A DNA stretch of 22,227 nucleotides, taken from NCBI GenBank assembly GCA_032358255.1, contig JAULBX010029335.1:1-22227 (forward strand). The letters run 5' to 3'. Source of the stretch: Heterotrichella gracilis. Lineage: Eukaryota > Sar > Xanthophyceae > Tribonematales > Xanthonemataceae. The position numbers and the translations under genes are program-made. Under the pieces are notes generated by a model that was not told the origin of the DNA, did no database searches, and saw only the letters and a list, made by a program, of their open reading frames with translations. Below are positions 9,113-19,439 of this stretch, in pieces. Numbering within the stretch: position 1 is the stretch's first letter; every line of letters starts with the position of its first letter.

Positions 9113-12100
9113 CTAGTCTGATGCCGCCGCATCGGCATCACCATCCAAGACACTGGATGGCCCAACATCATCCCCACAGCCACTGGCAGCTATAAGTAAG
9201 TAATCTGATTCAGTAAAACGCTGCTGTTCCTCGCTGTGTGTAGGCTCCACTAGAGGCTGGTCTGGGACACAGTGGGGCTGTGCATCACATGCTGAGTCAC
9301 ATGACAGCTGGCACGGCACCTCGCATGCTGCTGCCCCACTTGTCAGATGTGCGCCATGGTCGTGGTGCGCAACAGCCTCGCACTCCCCTGCAACGGCATC
9401 ATCCTGCTTCCTGGCAGGCCCCTCAAGCACCGCTTGTGGGCAAAAGGGGAGCATGCAGTCGCCTTGCTCTCCGTGATCACGCGCCTTCAAGTTGCTTGCC
9501 TGTGCCTGGATGGCGCCCTCCTCGCCACTTGCTGCGCTGGCATCCAGGTCAGTGGGTGGCGTGCATGTCGTTGGCCCTGCTGCACCTAAGTCACCTGAGC
9601 CCCCAGCCGCAGCCTGTGAACCAGCAGCATCATCACATGCGCCCGCTCCACTATCAGATGTGCCCCCAGCAGCGCTGTCATATGCCTTCACAGCGTCCAC
9701 ATCACACGCGGCTGCAGCAGGGCCATCATGTGCCGCCTCGCTGTCATTGCAAGTGCCCTCAGCATCACAAGGTGCGTCTCCAGCATTGCTATCAACTGTC
9801 CCAGTAGCGCCATCACACGCATCCTCAGCGTTCATATCACATGCGCCAGAAGCAATGCCATCATGTGCGGCTGCCTCGTTGTCATCGCATGCGACATCAG
9901 CAAAACCACATGGGTCTCCCACATTGCCATCGACTGCGCCAGCATCGCCATCACAGGCATCCACCCCATTCATGTCACATGCGCCAGCGGCACCGCCATC
10001 CCGGGTCTCCAGCACTGCCATCACATGCGCCCACACCACTGCCATCACATGCGCTCTCAGCCGTCACATCACATGCGCCAGCGGCACCACCATCCTGAGA
10101 CTCCAAGCCGTCACTGCATGGGCCCTTGGCATCACCACGTGCCCCTCCAGCTTTGCCATTGACTGCGCCAGCAGCTCCATCACATGCACCCTCCGCATTC
10201 ACATCACATGCGCCAGAGGCACCGCCAAACTTAGTTTCCGAGCTGTCATTGCATGCGTCCCCAGCACTTGCTTCACATGCAGCATCAGTGCTGACATCAT
10301 GTGCGCCCTTGGTGCCATCACATCCACCCCCAGCGCTGCCATCACGCACATTCAGCTGCGCTAGTGCGTGCACCCTCAGCACTGGCTTCATAAATGCTCC
10401 CAGCATTTGTATCACAAGCATTCCCATCACATGCGCCCCCAGCACTGCCACTATATTTGCCCCCAGCTCCCTCACATGCGCCAATAGGAATGACGTCACA
10501 AGTGCCAGCAGCAGCACCATCTTGTGCCTCCTCATCCTCACTGCATGCGCCCGCAGCGTCATCAGCATCTGGCATGACGTAGTTGTCATCACATGCGCCC
10601 CCAGCATTGCCATCAGATGTGCCCTCCGCATTTCCATCACATGCGCTCTCAGCACTGTCGCCACATTGGACTGCAGCTCCATCACATGCGTCCTCAGCAG
10701 TGACATCCCATGCACCAGCATCAGTGCAAGCGTGTGCCACCATACTGCCACTGCAACCACCCGCAGCACCATCACATGCACCCTCAGCTGTGTCATCGGA
10801 TGCCCCTTGAGCACTGGCATCACATTCGTCCCCGGCGGCATCATATGCGCCAGGAGCACTGTCACATGCATCCGTAGCACCACCACATGTGCTGTCATCC
10901 CCATCCTGTGTACCCGCAGCAACATCCTCCCCATCCCCAGCATGGGCGCCAGCTGTGCCTTCAGCGTCACCAGATGCAGCCACAGCACTGTCACCACATG
11001 CGGCAGCAGCAAAGCCGCCGTGCGCCTCCTTGTCGCCGTTGCAAACGCCCGCAGCGCCACCAGATCCGTGCTCAGCATTGACATCAGATGCATTCCCAGC
11101 AATGGCGTCACATGCACCCCGAGCACTGACATCGCATGCGCCCCCAGCACTGACATTGCCTGCACCCTCAACGCCCTGAAGCCCGTCCTGGCTGTCATTG
11201 CATGCATCAGTGGCGCTCTCACCATCGTCATACCCATCCCATGGGCCAGCCTCACCCGCCTGCCCAGAGCCCCACCCGGCTGGTATCTGTGCGGGCATCT
11301 CCAGAGCAACAGCTGCTGCCGCCACCCGCTGCAGCCGTGCGGCAAAAGCCTGACCGGCGGCCTGCGCACATGCAAGGGACAGTTGTCATGCATGGTGCTT
11401 GGTGGTGGTTCGGGATGGCGCCCTGGGATGGGCAGTTTGTGAATACTGTGGCAAATACTCCTTGGAATGCAAAAACAAATTGGGAAAATCGCAGTAAACA
11501 AGGGGAAATAACGCGGTCCATCGGGATAGGCATGGTTTGCAGCCCAGTGTTGACACTGGAGTGGTGAAGTGCACTTGCAGACATGAAACCCAGCTGCTGA
11601 ACAATACTGATAGGGCCCCCAGACATCATATAACTTCCAGCACAACTCCCACTGCTCTGCATGCCTAAGCGGCACCCACCTCCATCTCCTCTGCCCTCTC
11701 CCTGCGCCACTCCCCTGCCTGACGCCAGATGGCGTGCGCAGCAGCCAGTCGCAGCAACACTTCCTGCGGCCCCATTCTCCCCGCCCCCTGGCTCACGGGG
11801 CAGCCATGGGACAGCGCTGATCCCTGGGAGAGAATGCTGCGGGTGGTGTCCCGGGCGGAGCGGCCGGTGCGCGGGGAGCGGGTGGATCCTGTCAAGGGGG
11901 AGGAGAGTGGGTTATGATACATCGGTGGAGGGCAGCAGGGACCCATGCGCAGTGGGATGGTGCGGCATGTACCAATCCACCACACCAGCATGCAATGCAG
12001 ATGCCATGCAATTGTAAATGCCAAGCAAATGCCCACATCAGCCAATTGCCTCCAATCGCAGTACCACCTGCCCTGTTCCCCATGACCGCACCTGACCCAG

Positions 12101-13021
12101 GCCGAGACGTTGTGGCGCACGATGACATGCTCACGCTCTTCTCCAGGTGCAGTGCAGGCACAGGCCGGGGTCTGCCAGGTGGCGACCCCTCACTGGTCCA
12201 CCGCTGCGCCTCCTCGATCTGGCGCGCAACAAACTCAATGCTTGCCGCCACCCGCTGGTCCACGATCTTGGAGGTGCGAGAGGTGAGCAGGGACGGGGTG
12301 TCCGGGACGGGCTTGGCAGCAATCTTGGCGTGCACGCGCTCCAAAACCTTAGCAGGGTCTTTGTGGTACTCTGCCAGGATGGCGCTGGGGCAGCTGAAGG
12401 GCTGCAGCGGTTGGCCGTCGCGCTGGTAGGGGCAGTACAGCTTGCTGCCTGGGTTGCTGTACTGCTGGATGATGCCGGGCTTGCCCTGCTGGCCCTGGGC
12501 GATGCGCAGGAGGGCGTTGCAGGACTTGAGGCTGTGCCTGCAGGACGTGGAGGGAAACTGTGTTGTAATAGGCCTACCATGTACTAGATGGCAACCTGCA
12601 CGGCGTGGTGGTGGTGGTGGTGGTGGTGGTGGTGTTCAATTTTTGGAGAGCTTTTCCAGCGTGTGGGGTTGTTTTCAAGTTAGGCTTTGTCCTCCAGGGT
12701 CCAGGATTCCGGTGTCCAGGTTCTATTCAAGAGTGTAGCGTTTAGGGTTTTCGTCGCAGCGCACCTGATGCCCACCACGGTCTCCCGCTGGACCATCAGC
12801 AGCTTTCTCCTCACCGCTGCCTCCTTGGATTGGCACAGGGCTTGCACCCGCTGCGCCTGCGCCTGCTTCAGCTGCTGGTTGCGGTACTCGAGCTGGTGCT
12901 GGACCCTGGCCAGGTGGGGCGCCTCCAGCCTTGCCAGCTCATCCTCCCTCGATGACCAGTAGCCCTGCTCCTTGACAATCTCCTCCTGGAGCCGGATGGA
13001 CTCCTTGCAGCTGAAGGGCAT
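9113..13021 (-). CDS. Coiled-coil protein with long Ala-Cys-Asp repeat tail, two frame changes
   Basis: The - strand exons are 13021-12765, 12537-12092, 11888-11680 and 11361 downward. Phases agree at every junction (2, 1 and 0). The start ATG at 13021 has context CACCATG. Residues 1-85 are charged and helical (KESIRLQEEIVKEQGYWSSR, LEYRNQQLKQAQAQRVQ), so a coiled coil is likely. Exon 2 includes GSKLYCPYQRDGQPLQPFSC and later VDQRVAASIEFVARQIEEAQ. After a Ser/Arg/Gly linker comes RMGPQEVLLRLAAAHAIWRQ. Exon 4 opens with AAGQAFAARLQRVAAAAVAL and passes into Gly/Ala/Cys/Asp repeats. Frame 0 stops at 10342-10344, giving 643 residues, but the same repeat goes on in frame 2 to about 10000 and then in frame 1 to the stop at 9113-9115. 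Either indels have broken the tail or an unseen intron restores it. I do not recognise the family; a flagellar or cytoskeletal role is only a guess. Exon 2 can also be read in another frame near its 3' end (EERE, HVIVRHNVSAWVR), which I judged less likely. Confidence 0.55.
9990..10040 (-). other. Second frame change in the Ala-Cys-Asp array
   Basis: Two repeat copies align here. One (near 10130-10085) spans 42 bases from GGCCCATGC to GGTGGTGCC. The matching stretch from GGCGCATGTGATGGC to GGCGGTGCC spans 43. One extra base therefore shifts frame 2 to frame 1, after which ETRDGGAAGACD continues the repeat. Confidence 0.55.
10340..10370 (-). other. First frame change in the Ala-Cys-Asp array
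   Basis: Reading down the - strand, frame 0 ends GCA GCT GAA TGT GCG TGA. The next repeats (GAT GGC AGC GCT GGG) continue in another frame. Compared with the unit GCATGTGATGGC, two bases seem to be missing at GCGTGATGGC. Confidence 0.6.
12602..12634 (+). repeat. GGT trinucleotide microsatellite in an intron
   Basis: About ten GGT units in the first intron (12764-12538) of the coiled-coil gene; they read ACC on the coding strand. Confidence 0.9.
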
Positions 13022-14422
13022 GGTGCGCACTGGTGGGTGGTGGTGGGTGAAAAGCACAGGGGCTCGATGCTGATGCCTTGAGGGAGGTGGGCTGGACTTG
13101 TGTTGCAAAGGGGAAAGCACGAGGGCTGCTACTGTGTCTTAACTTATTTCTGCTGGCTGGGGAATTGAAGGAGTGGCGTATTGTATCCAGTGGACTCAAG
13201 ATTTGACAATTACTGGGTAGCAACTGGGTTATTCGTTTGGGTAGGAGCCGTCTATATCATGTGAGCAGTGCTGGCATAGTACAGTATGGCTGACAGATCT
13301 GCACAACAACAACCAAGTTTATTAAGTGCACAGGTCATAAGCAGTATTTAGAGCAAACAGGCCAGGTTTTCATTACTTATAGCCCAAAGAAGTTGGCAGC
13401 AATAGACTACAAGATGTCTGTGGTCGAGAGGTGTGCTGGCAATAATCACTGCTAGTATAATTTGTATACACCACTGGTGTACCACAAGCAGGGGAACTTT
13501 TTGTACTGTTGCCACCTCTGCTTATTGGGACATTGTAGTCACCCAAGTTACGGAAGGATTGCGAGACCACACCATTTCCTTACCTAGCACCGAGGCACTT
13601 ATGGGCTTCCCAGTGGACGTCCAGAGACTTTCACGTCTACAGGCAATGATGCTCAATGCTGTAAGTTGTAAGTCGAGTCGTCAAGAAAATATTTTGCTGA
13701 GAGTGTATGGTTGTAAGCAGCATTCAAGGTTTACTACCACCAGCTTCGCTACTGGCTGCAAACCCCCGCATGCGGATTATTGGCCACACATGCCGTAACT
13801 GGTCGATCTCGAACTAATCGCACAAGCCCGCTCTTCACGTGGATTGGTTTCAAATTGCCTCCAAACACCCTTTCGAGCCTCAAGGTTGTTGTGGGTGTGT
13901 GATAGTGCCCAACAACCTGTGAAACTCTCAATGAGGCCTCGCCGAAAGCGCCTGTGGGTGACGTGGCAAGGCACAAATTTTGGGGCCACGTGAAAGGCTT
14001 ACGAGAGCCGGGCAAGGGTTGCAAGCACACAAAAGTTTGTGTCACGACGTTTTGAGTGGCAGGTTGACACACCGCCGGGGTACCCTTAAGACCAACGTGA
14101 AACTTGCAGTTGGTGCCGTGTTTGTGCAGCAACCGACTGCGGGGGTGTGTGTTGGCGGAAAGTGCTGGTTTGTCACCCGTTGACATGCCATTGGTGTACA
14201 GCCAGTGGCCGACTACCGTAAACCTTTTCTTGGCGGGGCTGTGCAGGCTTTTGGGTGCACCTGCAACGCAAGAACGACCCTTTAGCCGCAGTTTCCCCCA
14301 GCAACGCAAATAGTAGCAGCTCTTCTCCCTGTGTTCTGCCCTTACTTGCCCGTTGCACGCCTCCACCACAGAGAGGGTTGGCCAGTGGTTGCATAACCCC
14401 GGCAGTGGTGACCCAGGTCGCG
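13022..14422. promoter_or_regulatory. Divergent intergenic region between the coiled-coil and ABCG genes
   Basis: About 1.4 kb lies between two divergent start codons and should hold both promoters and 5' UTRs. No TATA box stands out. A 206-codon open frame on the - strand (13749-14369) resembles nothing I know and has no supporting context. Confidence 0.4.
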
Positions 14423-17400
14423 ATGGAGGAGGCCGCGGATACCGTCATTGCCGTAGCGCCAGAAGCTGGGTCCCCCTTCGTGGCTGTGCAACAGCCAGAG
14501 GCGCCCTCCGTGAGCTTCATTGTGGACGTGCCTGCTACCCGCCAGATTGCTATCGAGTTTGAGTATGTCAACGTGTGGGTGCCGCCCATGTTCGGCGGCT
14601 CGGGCAACGGCTTGATACGCAGCCTGACCCACCGGGCGCACTCTACCAATCCCGGCGCAAAGGAGCTCGCTGCCTCCGGGCACCGTCAAGTGAGTAACGA
14701 TCTGTCTACTCGATACCCCGCATGCCCCTGACCTTCCACAACCTTCCAACCGCCCTGCTGCACGCCAGGCAGTCCCACGGGCGACTGCAATATCGTACAG
14801 GGTGCCTTTTCCACGATTGAAGCACCCTGCAGACCTTTGCAAATCATATGTATGTGGTACCTTGCACTGGAGCCCAATTCCCACATGTCTGTCCCCTGTT
14901 ATGTATGGGGCAGGGGGACAACTCCTGGCACACCCACGCCCCTCCTCACCCCCACCACCCCGACCCTGTGCTCACCCCTTGGCAGCCCCTCCCATCCAGC
15001 GCACCGCACCCCATTCATTGTGCCCTGCTGAGCCCATGCTGTGGTGCTGCAGATCCTGTTCTCAATCAAGGGCTCATGCGAACCCGGGGAGGTCCTGGCG
15101 CTCATGGGTCCCTCGGGATCCGGCAAGACCACGCTGCTGTCGATACTGGGTGGACGCTCACCCAAGTAAGGCACCCAGGGCATCCGCCCACCGCACTGCA
15201 CGCTGTTTGTTGGTGCCCCAGCTGGGCACGGATGCACCTGTCACTGTAACGTGTGCATCGTGTCACTGCGGCACACGTTGACCCAGTCTGCTACACCAAT
15301 GCACCACCAAATACCCTTCACCGTTTGCCCTGCATACGCAACTAATGCTATTGCCAGCGACACTCCCTTGGCGCAACCCCACACCATGCCCACCCTCAAC
15401 CCCCTCCCCCTTTTCCGCAGGGGTGCGCGCGTGGATGGTCACATCCTGTACTCCGGTTCTAAGCTCACCAAGAAGGTCAAGAGGAACATAGGCTACGTGC
15501 TGCAGGTGGGAGGTGGAGGGTGGGGGGGGGGTGCAGGCTGGCTTGGTAGGGTGTGGAGGATGGGGTTGGCATGGGTGGAGCAAGGGCCGAGGTTGTGTAT
15601 GAGGGCCCTCATAAGGCCCTGGATGTGCACAGTGAGAAGGTTTCACTTAGCGTATCCGAGTACCAGAACTGTTTGGAATACGTCACATATTGCCCAGTGT
15701 AAACCAACACCCTTGCTCAGGTCTATGGCAACTCTGATGCAGCCACTGGCCCTCCTGTCAGTATGATTTGCATGTAAGGTGCCTTGACTGTAGACATGAT
15801 GCCGTGCTTGACCATGCAAACCCTAAATAGGGGTTCGATCGCCAACCCAATCCTCCCCTCCCTCCCAGGACGACCTGCTGTACGAGGCCCTGACTGTGTA
15901 TGAGACGCTGTACTTTGCCGCCATGCTGCGCCTGCCCAAGGACATGTCCCGCGAGCACAAGATCGAGCGTGTGGAGAAGGTGATCGAGGCGCTGGGGCTG
16001 ACGCGCTGCAAGGACACAATCATAGGTGAGCGGAGGGGGCAAGGGGGGTTTGGGGGAGAGGGAAGTGGCATGGTCGATGCCAGTGGGGGCAGGAGCGGCA
16101 AGGAGTGGAAGAGGCGGGGGTGGGGCCGGCAGAAACCCCGAACGATGCGGCATGCGCTGCACTGCACGCGCACACACACACACTCCCATGCGTGGTGCAT
16201 ATGCTCCATGCCTGCGTCATGGGTGGTCAGGGGGGTGTGGAGCGGACTTGCGCACGCCTTTGCCCGTGCATGGTGTCATTACGCCCCCTTCACGCCCCCA
16301 CCCCGCCCACCCCACACATGCACCACCTCCGCAGGCGGCTTCTTCCGCCGTGGCGTGTCTGGCGGCGAGCGCAAGCGCGTGTCAGTGGGTCACGAGCTGC
16401 TCATCAACCCATCGGTGCTGCTGCTGGACGAGCCAACGAGGTGGGGACCAGGGGGAAGAGATTTAGGAATGTATGATGCGCATGATTCATGTGGCGTGAA
16501 TTATGCGGCATGCATGGTGGCATGGCAAGAAGGGTTTGTGGTGCACATCTCAGCAGTATGCAGATTGGCCGCTGCTGTCAGTGCAGGGGGTAGGTGGGTG
16601 GGTGGGTGCACATCCCACAGTTGCATGCCAATTATAATCCCCTTCCGCATTGCATGATACTTTCACCACGTCCCCTGACCCCACCCACCCCATCGCAGCG
16701 GCCTTGACTCCACCACCGCCATGCACCTGCTGGACACCCTAGAGTCCCTAGCGCGTGGCGGGCGCGCCATCATCACCACCATTCACCAGCCCTCCTCGCG
16801 CCTCTACCAGAAGCTGCACAAGCTCCTGCTGCTCTCACAGGGGCACGCGCTCTACTGCGGGGAGGCGCCGCTGGCTGCGCAGTGGTTTGGCGCCTGGGGC
16901 TACTTGATGCCCTATGGGGTGAACGTGGCGGATTTCGTGCTGGACCTGGCTTCGGGGGAGGTGCCGGGGATGAACCGGTGGGTGGTTGTGGGATTGGGGC
17001 GGGAGGGGAGCTCATGGGCAGGGGGTAGGTGGGAGGTTATGTGGTGATGACGGAAGGGGTAGGGGTGAGGGGTGGGATGGGCTTGGAGGGTGTGCCAGAC
17101 ATTCGCAGCATGCTTGGAGGGTAGCTTGGCATGCCTGCAGGGTCTCGAAGGGTGATAATAGGAAGCCCTGCCGCACGACCCTGGTGTGACCCTGTGGCAG
17201 TGGTGTGCTGGTAGGGTCTACATGAGGGTGTACATTAGGGTTACATGCGTTGAGGATGATGCCATGCACAACGCCTGTCAACTGGTATTGCAGCTCGCTG
17301 AAAACGCGATCCCCACCTTCCCTCCCAGGGATGGCGAGGAGAGCCGGCAGTACCTGTTCAAGTCATGTGAGCGCTTCCTGTCCGATTACCCTGAAGGGTA

Positions 17401-19439
17401 CCGGGGGCAGAAGCTGGACGTAGAGGAGTACCAAGGGGAGGGGGAGGCAGGGAAGCGAAACGGGGAGGAGGCGGGTTCCACGGGGGAGAACGGCGTGCAC
17501 ATGAACGGGGAGGTGAACGGCCAAGGGGGGCGCAGCGTGTCCACCACCCTGCGCAAGCAGTACAGCACTGCGGGCCTGGATGAGGAGCGGCGGTGGGGGG
17601 CGAGCTACTGGGTGCAGTTCAAGGTGAGGAGGGGGGGGATGGGCACTGAACCCTAGCACTGAACCCTAGGATGTGTGAGGTCAAGCTATTGGGTACAGTT
17701 CAAAGGTGAGGTGCGGGGGTGGTGCGCAAAGCCCTGGGCAACCCTGCACTCAACCCTAAGGTATGTGGCCAAATTCCTGGGCAATGCTACACAGGACTCT
17801 GGGTATGCACATCCGCGCCGCAACAAGCCGCTTTGAGGCCACGAGGAAACCCTACCCTAACCCCCACACCACCTCTCCCCGCAGACGCTGCTCATCCGGG
17901 CGCTGCACGCGCTTTTGCGACTATTCGCAAACCCTAAAAAAACCCTAACCCCAAACCCTCCCTTTTCCCCGCAGACGCTGCTCATCCGCGCGCTGCGCAC
18001 GCGCCGCTTTGAGGCCATGAGCAAGCAGGACGCGGTGCTGTACGTGGTGGTGGGGCTGGTGACAGGCATGCTGTGGTGGCGCAAGGGCGACAGCAAGACG
18101 GTTGCCGCCGGCAATGAGGTGACGGGCATCCTGTTCTTCGAGGCGCTGTTCCTCGCCTTCAGGTCCATGTTTGCAGCGCTGTTCACCTTCCCAAACGAGT
18201 ACAAGATGATGCTCAAGGTGAGGGGGGAGGGGTGGGGTGGGGAGGGCATGTGGTGCGGTGGCGGTGACGAGAATACTATTAGAATGTGCTATTACTTGCC
18301 AAGTTGCATGTTTTATTATATTCAATTTGTTGTGAATACGAAATCATTAATTTTCCCTCCTCCAGCAATGATTGCCTTCCCCAGGGGCATGGACCACCCT
18401 TCCCGCCACGCAGAATACCCTAAACCCTAGCCCTTCCCCCCCGCAGGAGCGCGCCAGCGGCATGAATCGCCTCTCCGCCTTTTACGTTGTGCGCACCCCT
18501 ACACCCTACACCTTAAACCTTGCCCCCCCCTTCGCAGGAGCGAGCCAGCGGCATGTACCGCCTGTCTGCCTTTTACTTTGCGCGCACCGCTTCCGACCTG
18601 CCGGTGGAGTGCACCATCCCCACCATCTTCATCATCATCATATACTTCATGGCGGGCCTGTCGCCGCTGCACAACGGGGGCATCTTCGCCAACTGGGCGG
18701 CCTGCGTGCTGTCCACCCTTGTGGCGCAGAGCTTTGGGCTGCTGATAGGGGCCATGGTGATGGTGCCCAAGACCGCGCAGACGCTGACCGCGATCATCAT
18801 GCTGACGTTTATGCTGGTGAGTATAGGGTTTGGGGTTTGGGGTGGGAACATTTAACTGACCGCAATTATTATGCCGACCTTCATGAGGGTGGGTGGAGGG
18901 TTGGTGCGAGGGGCTGGAGGGGGGGATGGCTCCAGCAGTGGGGGTGCCTTTTTTTTGTGGTCAATGGACTTTCAAGGGGCGCTGGGAGTGCATGGCATGT
19001 AGACCATACAGCTGTGGCGGCTGCACCTGCGCACTGCCCTGGTGTCCAGCAATGGCGTACGATGCACTAATGCACATACCCACACGCACCGCCACCTATC
19101 CCCCTTTCCACCCCTCCCCAGACCGGCGGCTTCTACATCACCAACATCCCTGGCTGGATTGCGTGGGTCAAGTACCTCTCCTTCCTCTACTACGCATTCA
19201 ACCTGCTGCTCAAGATCGAGTACCGCAACACCACGCTGTGGGACTGCGGCCCCTACCAGCCCACAGACCCGCAGAACCTCAACTACTGTGTGCAGCTGGC
19301 GCCCAGCGAGACCAGCAAGGCTCTCGGCCTGTCGTTCAACATTCAGGAGGCGCCATGGGAGGCTGCGGTGCTGGTGGGCTATCTGTTCCTGTTCCGCGCT
19401 GCCATTTATGTGTCGCTGCGGTACAAGACAAAGTCGTGA
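14423..19439 (+). CDS. ABCG (White/WBC-type) half-transporter
   Basis: Ten exons: 14423-14689, 15053-15165, 15421-15505, 15869-16025, 16335-16440, 16699-16977, 17329-17623, 17975-18217, 18538-18816 and 19122-19439, giving 713 residues. All junctions keep frame. ABCG half-transporters use ATP to export lipids, hormones or other hydrophobic compounds and work as dimers; the substrate cannot be told here. The nucleotide-binding domain comes first: Walker [10 protein letters not shown] (108-116), Q-loop side IGYVLQ (150-155), signature VSGGERKR (215-222), Walker B LLLDEPTS with D-loop GLDS (236-247), and H-loop TIHQPSS (H272). A Gly/Glu/Asn-rich linker (about 365-400) leads to the membrane domain, with hydrophobic helices near 455-470, 482-505, 540-557, 569-590, 596-608, 622-638 and 689-707. 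[20 protein letters not shown] near 612 is typical of the family. All ATPase motifs are intact, so the gene looks functional. The start ATG (GTCGCGATGG) is the only ATG in its frame upstream of Walker A that gives a sensible N-terminus. Confidence 0.93.
17604..17712 (+). repeat. Echo of the exon 7 end and donor inside ABCG intron 7
   Basis: The exon 7 end, GAGCTACTGGGTGCAGTTC then AAG|GTGAGG (17603-17629), recurs at about 17682-17712 as CAAGCTATTGGGTACAGTTC then AAAGGTGAGG. The donor is kept. Two CACTGAACCCTAG units lie between the copies. Confidence 0.8.
17809..18017 (+). repeat. Two echoes of the exon 8 start and acceptor inside ABCG intron 7
   Basis: The exon 8 start (17971 on: GCAG|ACGCTGCTCATCCGCG) has a near-identical copy at 17881-17915, acceptor included. 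A more decayed copy at 17809-17846 keeps ATCCGCGCC and GCCGCTTTGAGGCCA. CCCTAA motifs follow each copy (17848-17866 and 17929-17959). The 17885 acceptor is exactly 90 bases upstream of 17975, with no stop between, so its use would add 30 residues in frame. Confidence 0.85.
18441..18590 (+). repeat. Echo of the exon 9 start and acceptor inside ABCG intron 8
   Basis: The first 51 bases of exon 9 (18538-18588) match 18447-18497 at roughly 44 of 51 positions, each preceded by a C-rich tract and GCAG. The echo is 91 bases upstream, so using its acceptor would shift the frame. I take 18538 as the true start because it continues the exon 8 frame and the family sequence ([10 protein letters not shown]). 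CCCTAAACCCTAG precedes the echo at about 18418-18430. Confidence 0.85.
18783..18892 (+). repeat. Echo of the exon 9 end inside ABCG intron 9
   Basis: The exon 9 end CTGACCGCGATCATCATGC, TGACGTTTATGCTG|GTGAGT (18784-18822) recurs at about 18856-18892 as CTGACCGCAATTATTATGC, CGACCTTCATGAGGGTGGGT. The spacer holds TAGGGTTTGGGGTTTGGGG. The copy is more decayed than the one in intron 8. Confidence 0.8.

Larger units (their letters stand above)
9600..11300 (-). repeat. Coding minisatellite, Ala-Cys-Asp units with about 137-nt higher-order period
   Basis: On the - strand the motif GGCGCATGTGAT (Gly-Ala-Cys-Asp) and relatives recur every 30-45 bases. In the 3' half a longer unit of about 45 codons recurs: the string ACATCACATGCG or a close variant appears on the + strand near 9703, 9841, 9978, 10073 and 10210, with spacings of about 137 except one of 95. 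Between copies Cys alternates TGT/TGC, Asp GAT/GAC and Ala GCA/GCC/GCG/GCT. Such third-position changes favour the - strand Ala-Cys-Asp frame as the coding one. The array lacks stops in several frames on both strands. Confidence 0.85.

Noticed and set aside
9600-11200. CRISPR-like appearance of regularly spaced CATCACATGCGCC
   Set aside because: The spacing is irregular, the spacers are themselves repeats and the unit is codon-structured. The surrounding genes are eukaryotic with introns.
9492-11442. Long + strand open frames (290 and 438 codons) rich in Ser-His-Ala-Pro
   Set aside because: They are the antisense reading of the Ala-Cys-Asp array, which lacks stops in several frames. The wobble-position changes and exon continuity favour the - strand.
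9975-11675. 566-codon open frame on the - strand
   Set aside because: Most of its 5' part (AHVM-type repeats) is an off-frame reading of the array and crosses a likely intron. Only its last part continues the Ala-Cys-Asp repeat.
13749-14369. 206-codon - strand open frame upstream of the ABCG gene
   Set aside because: No recognisable domain, no matching exon and an overlap with the ABCG promoter side. It is probably a chance open frame.
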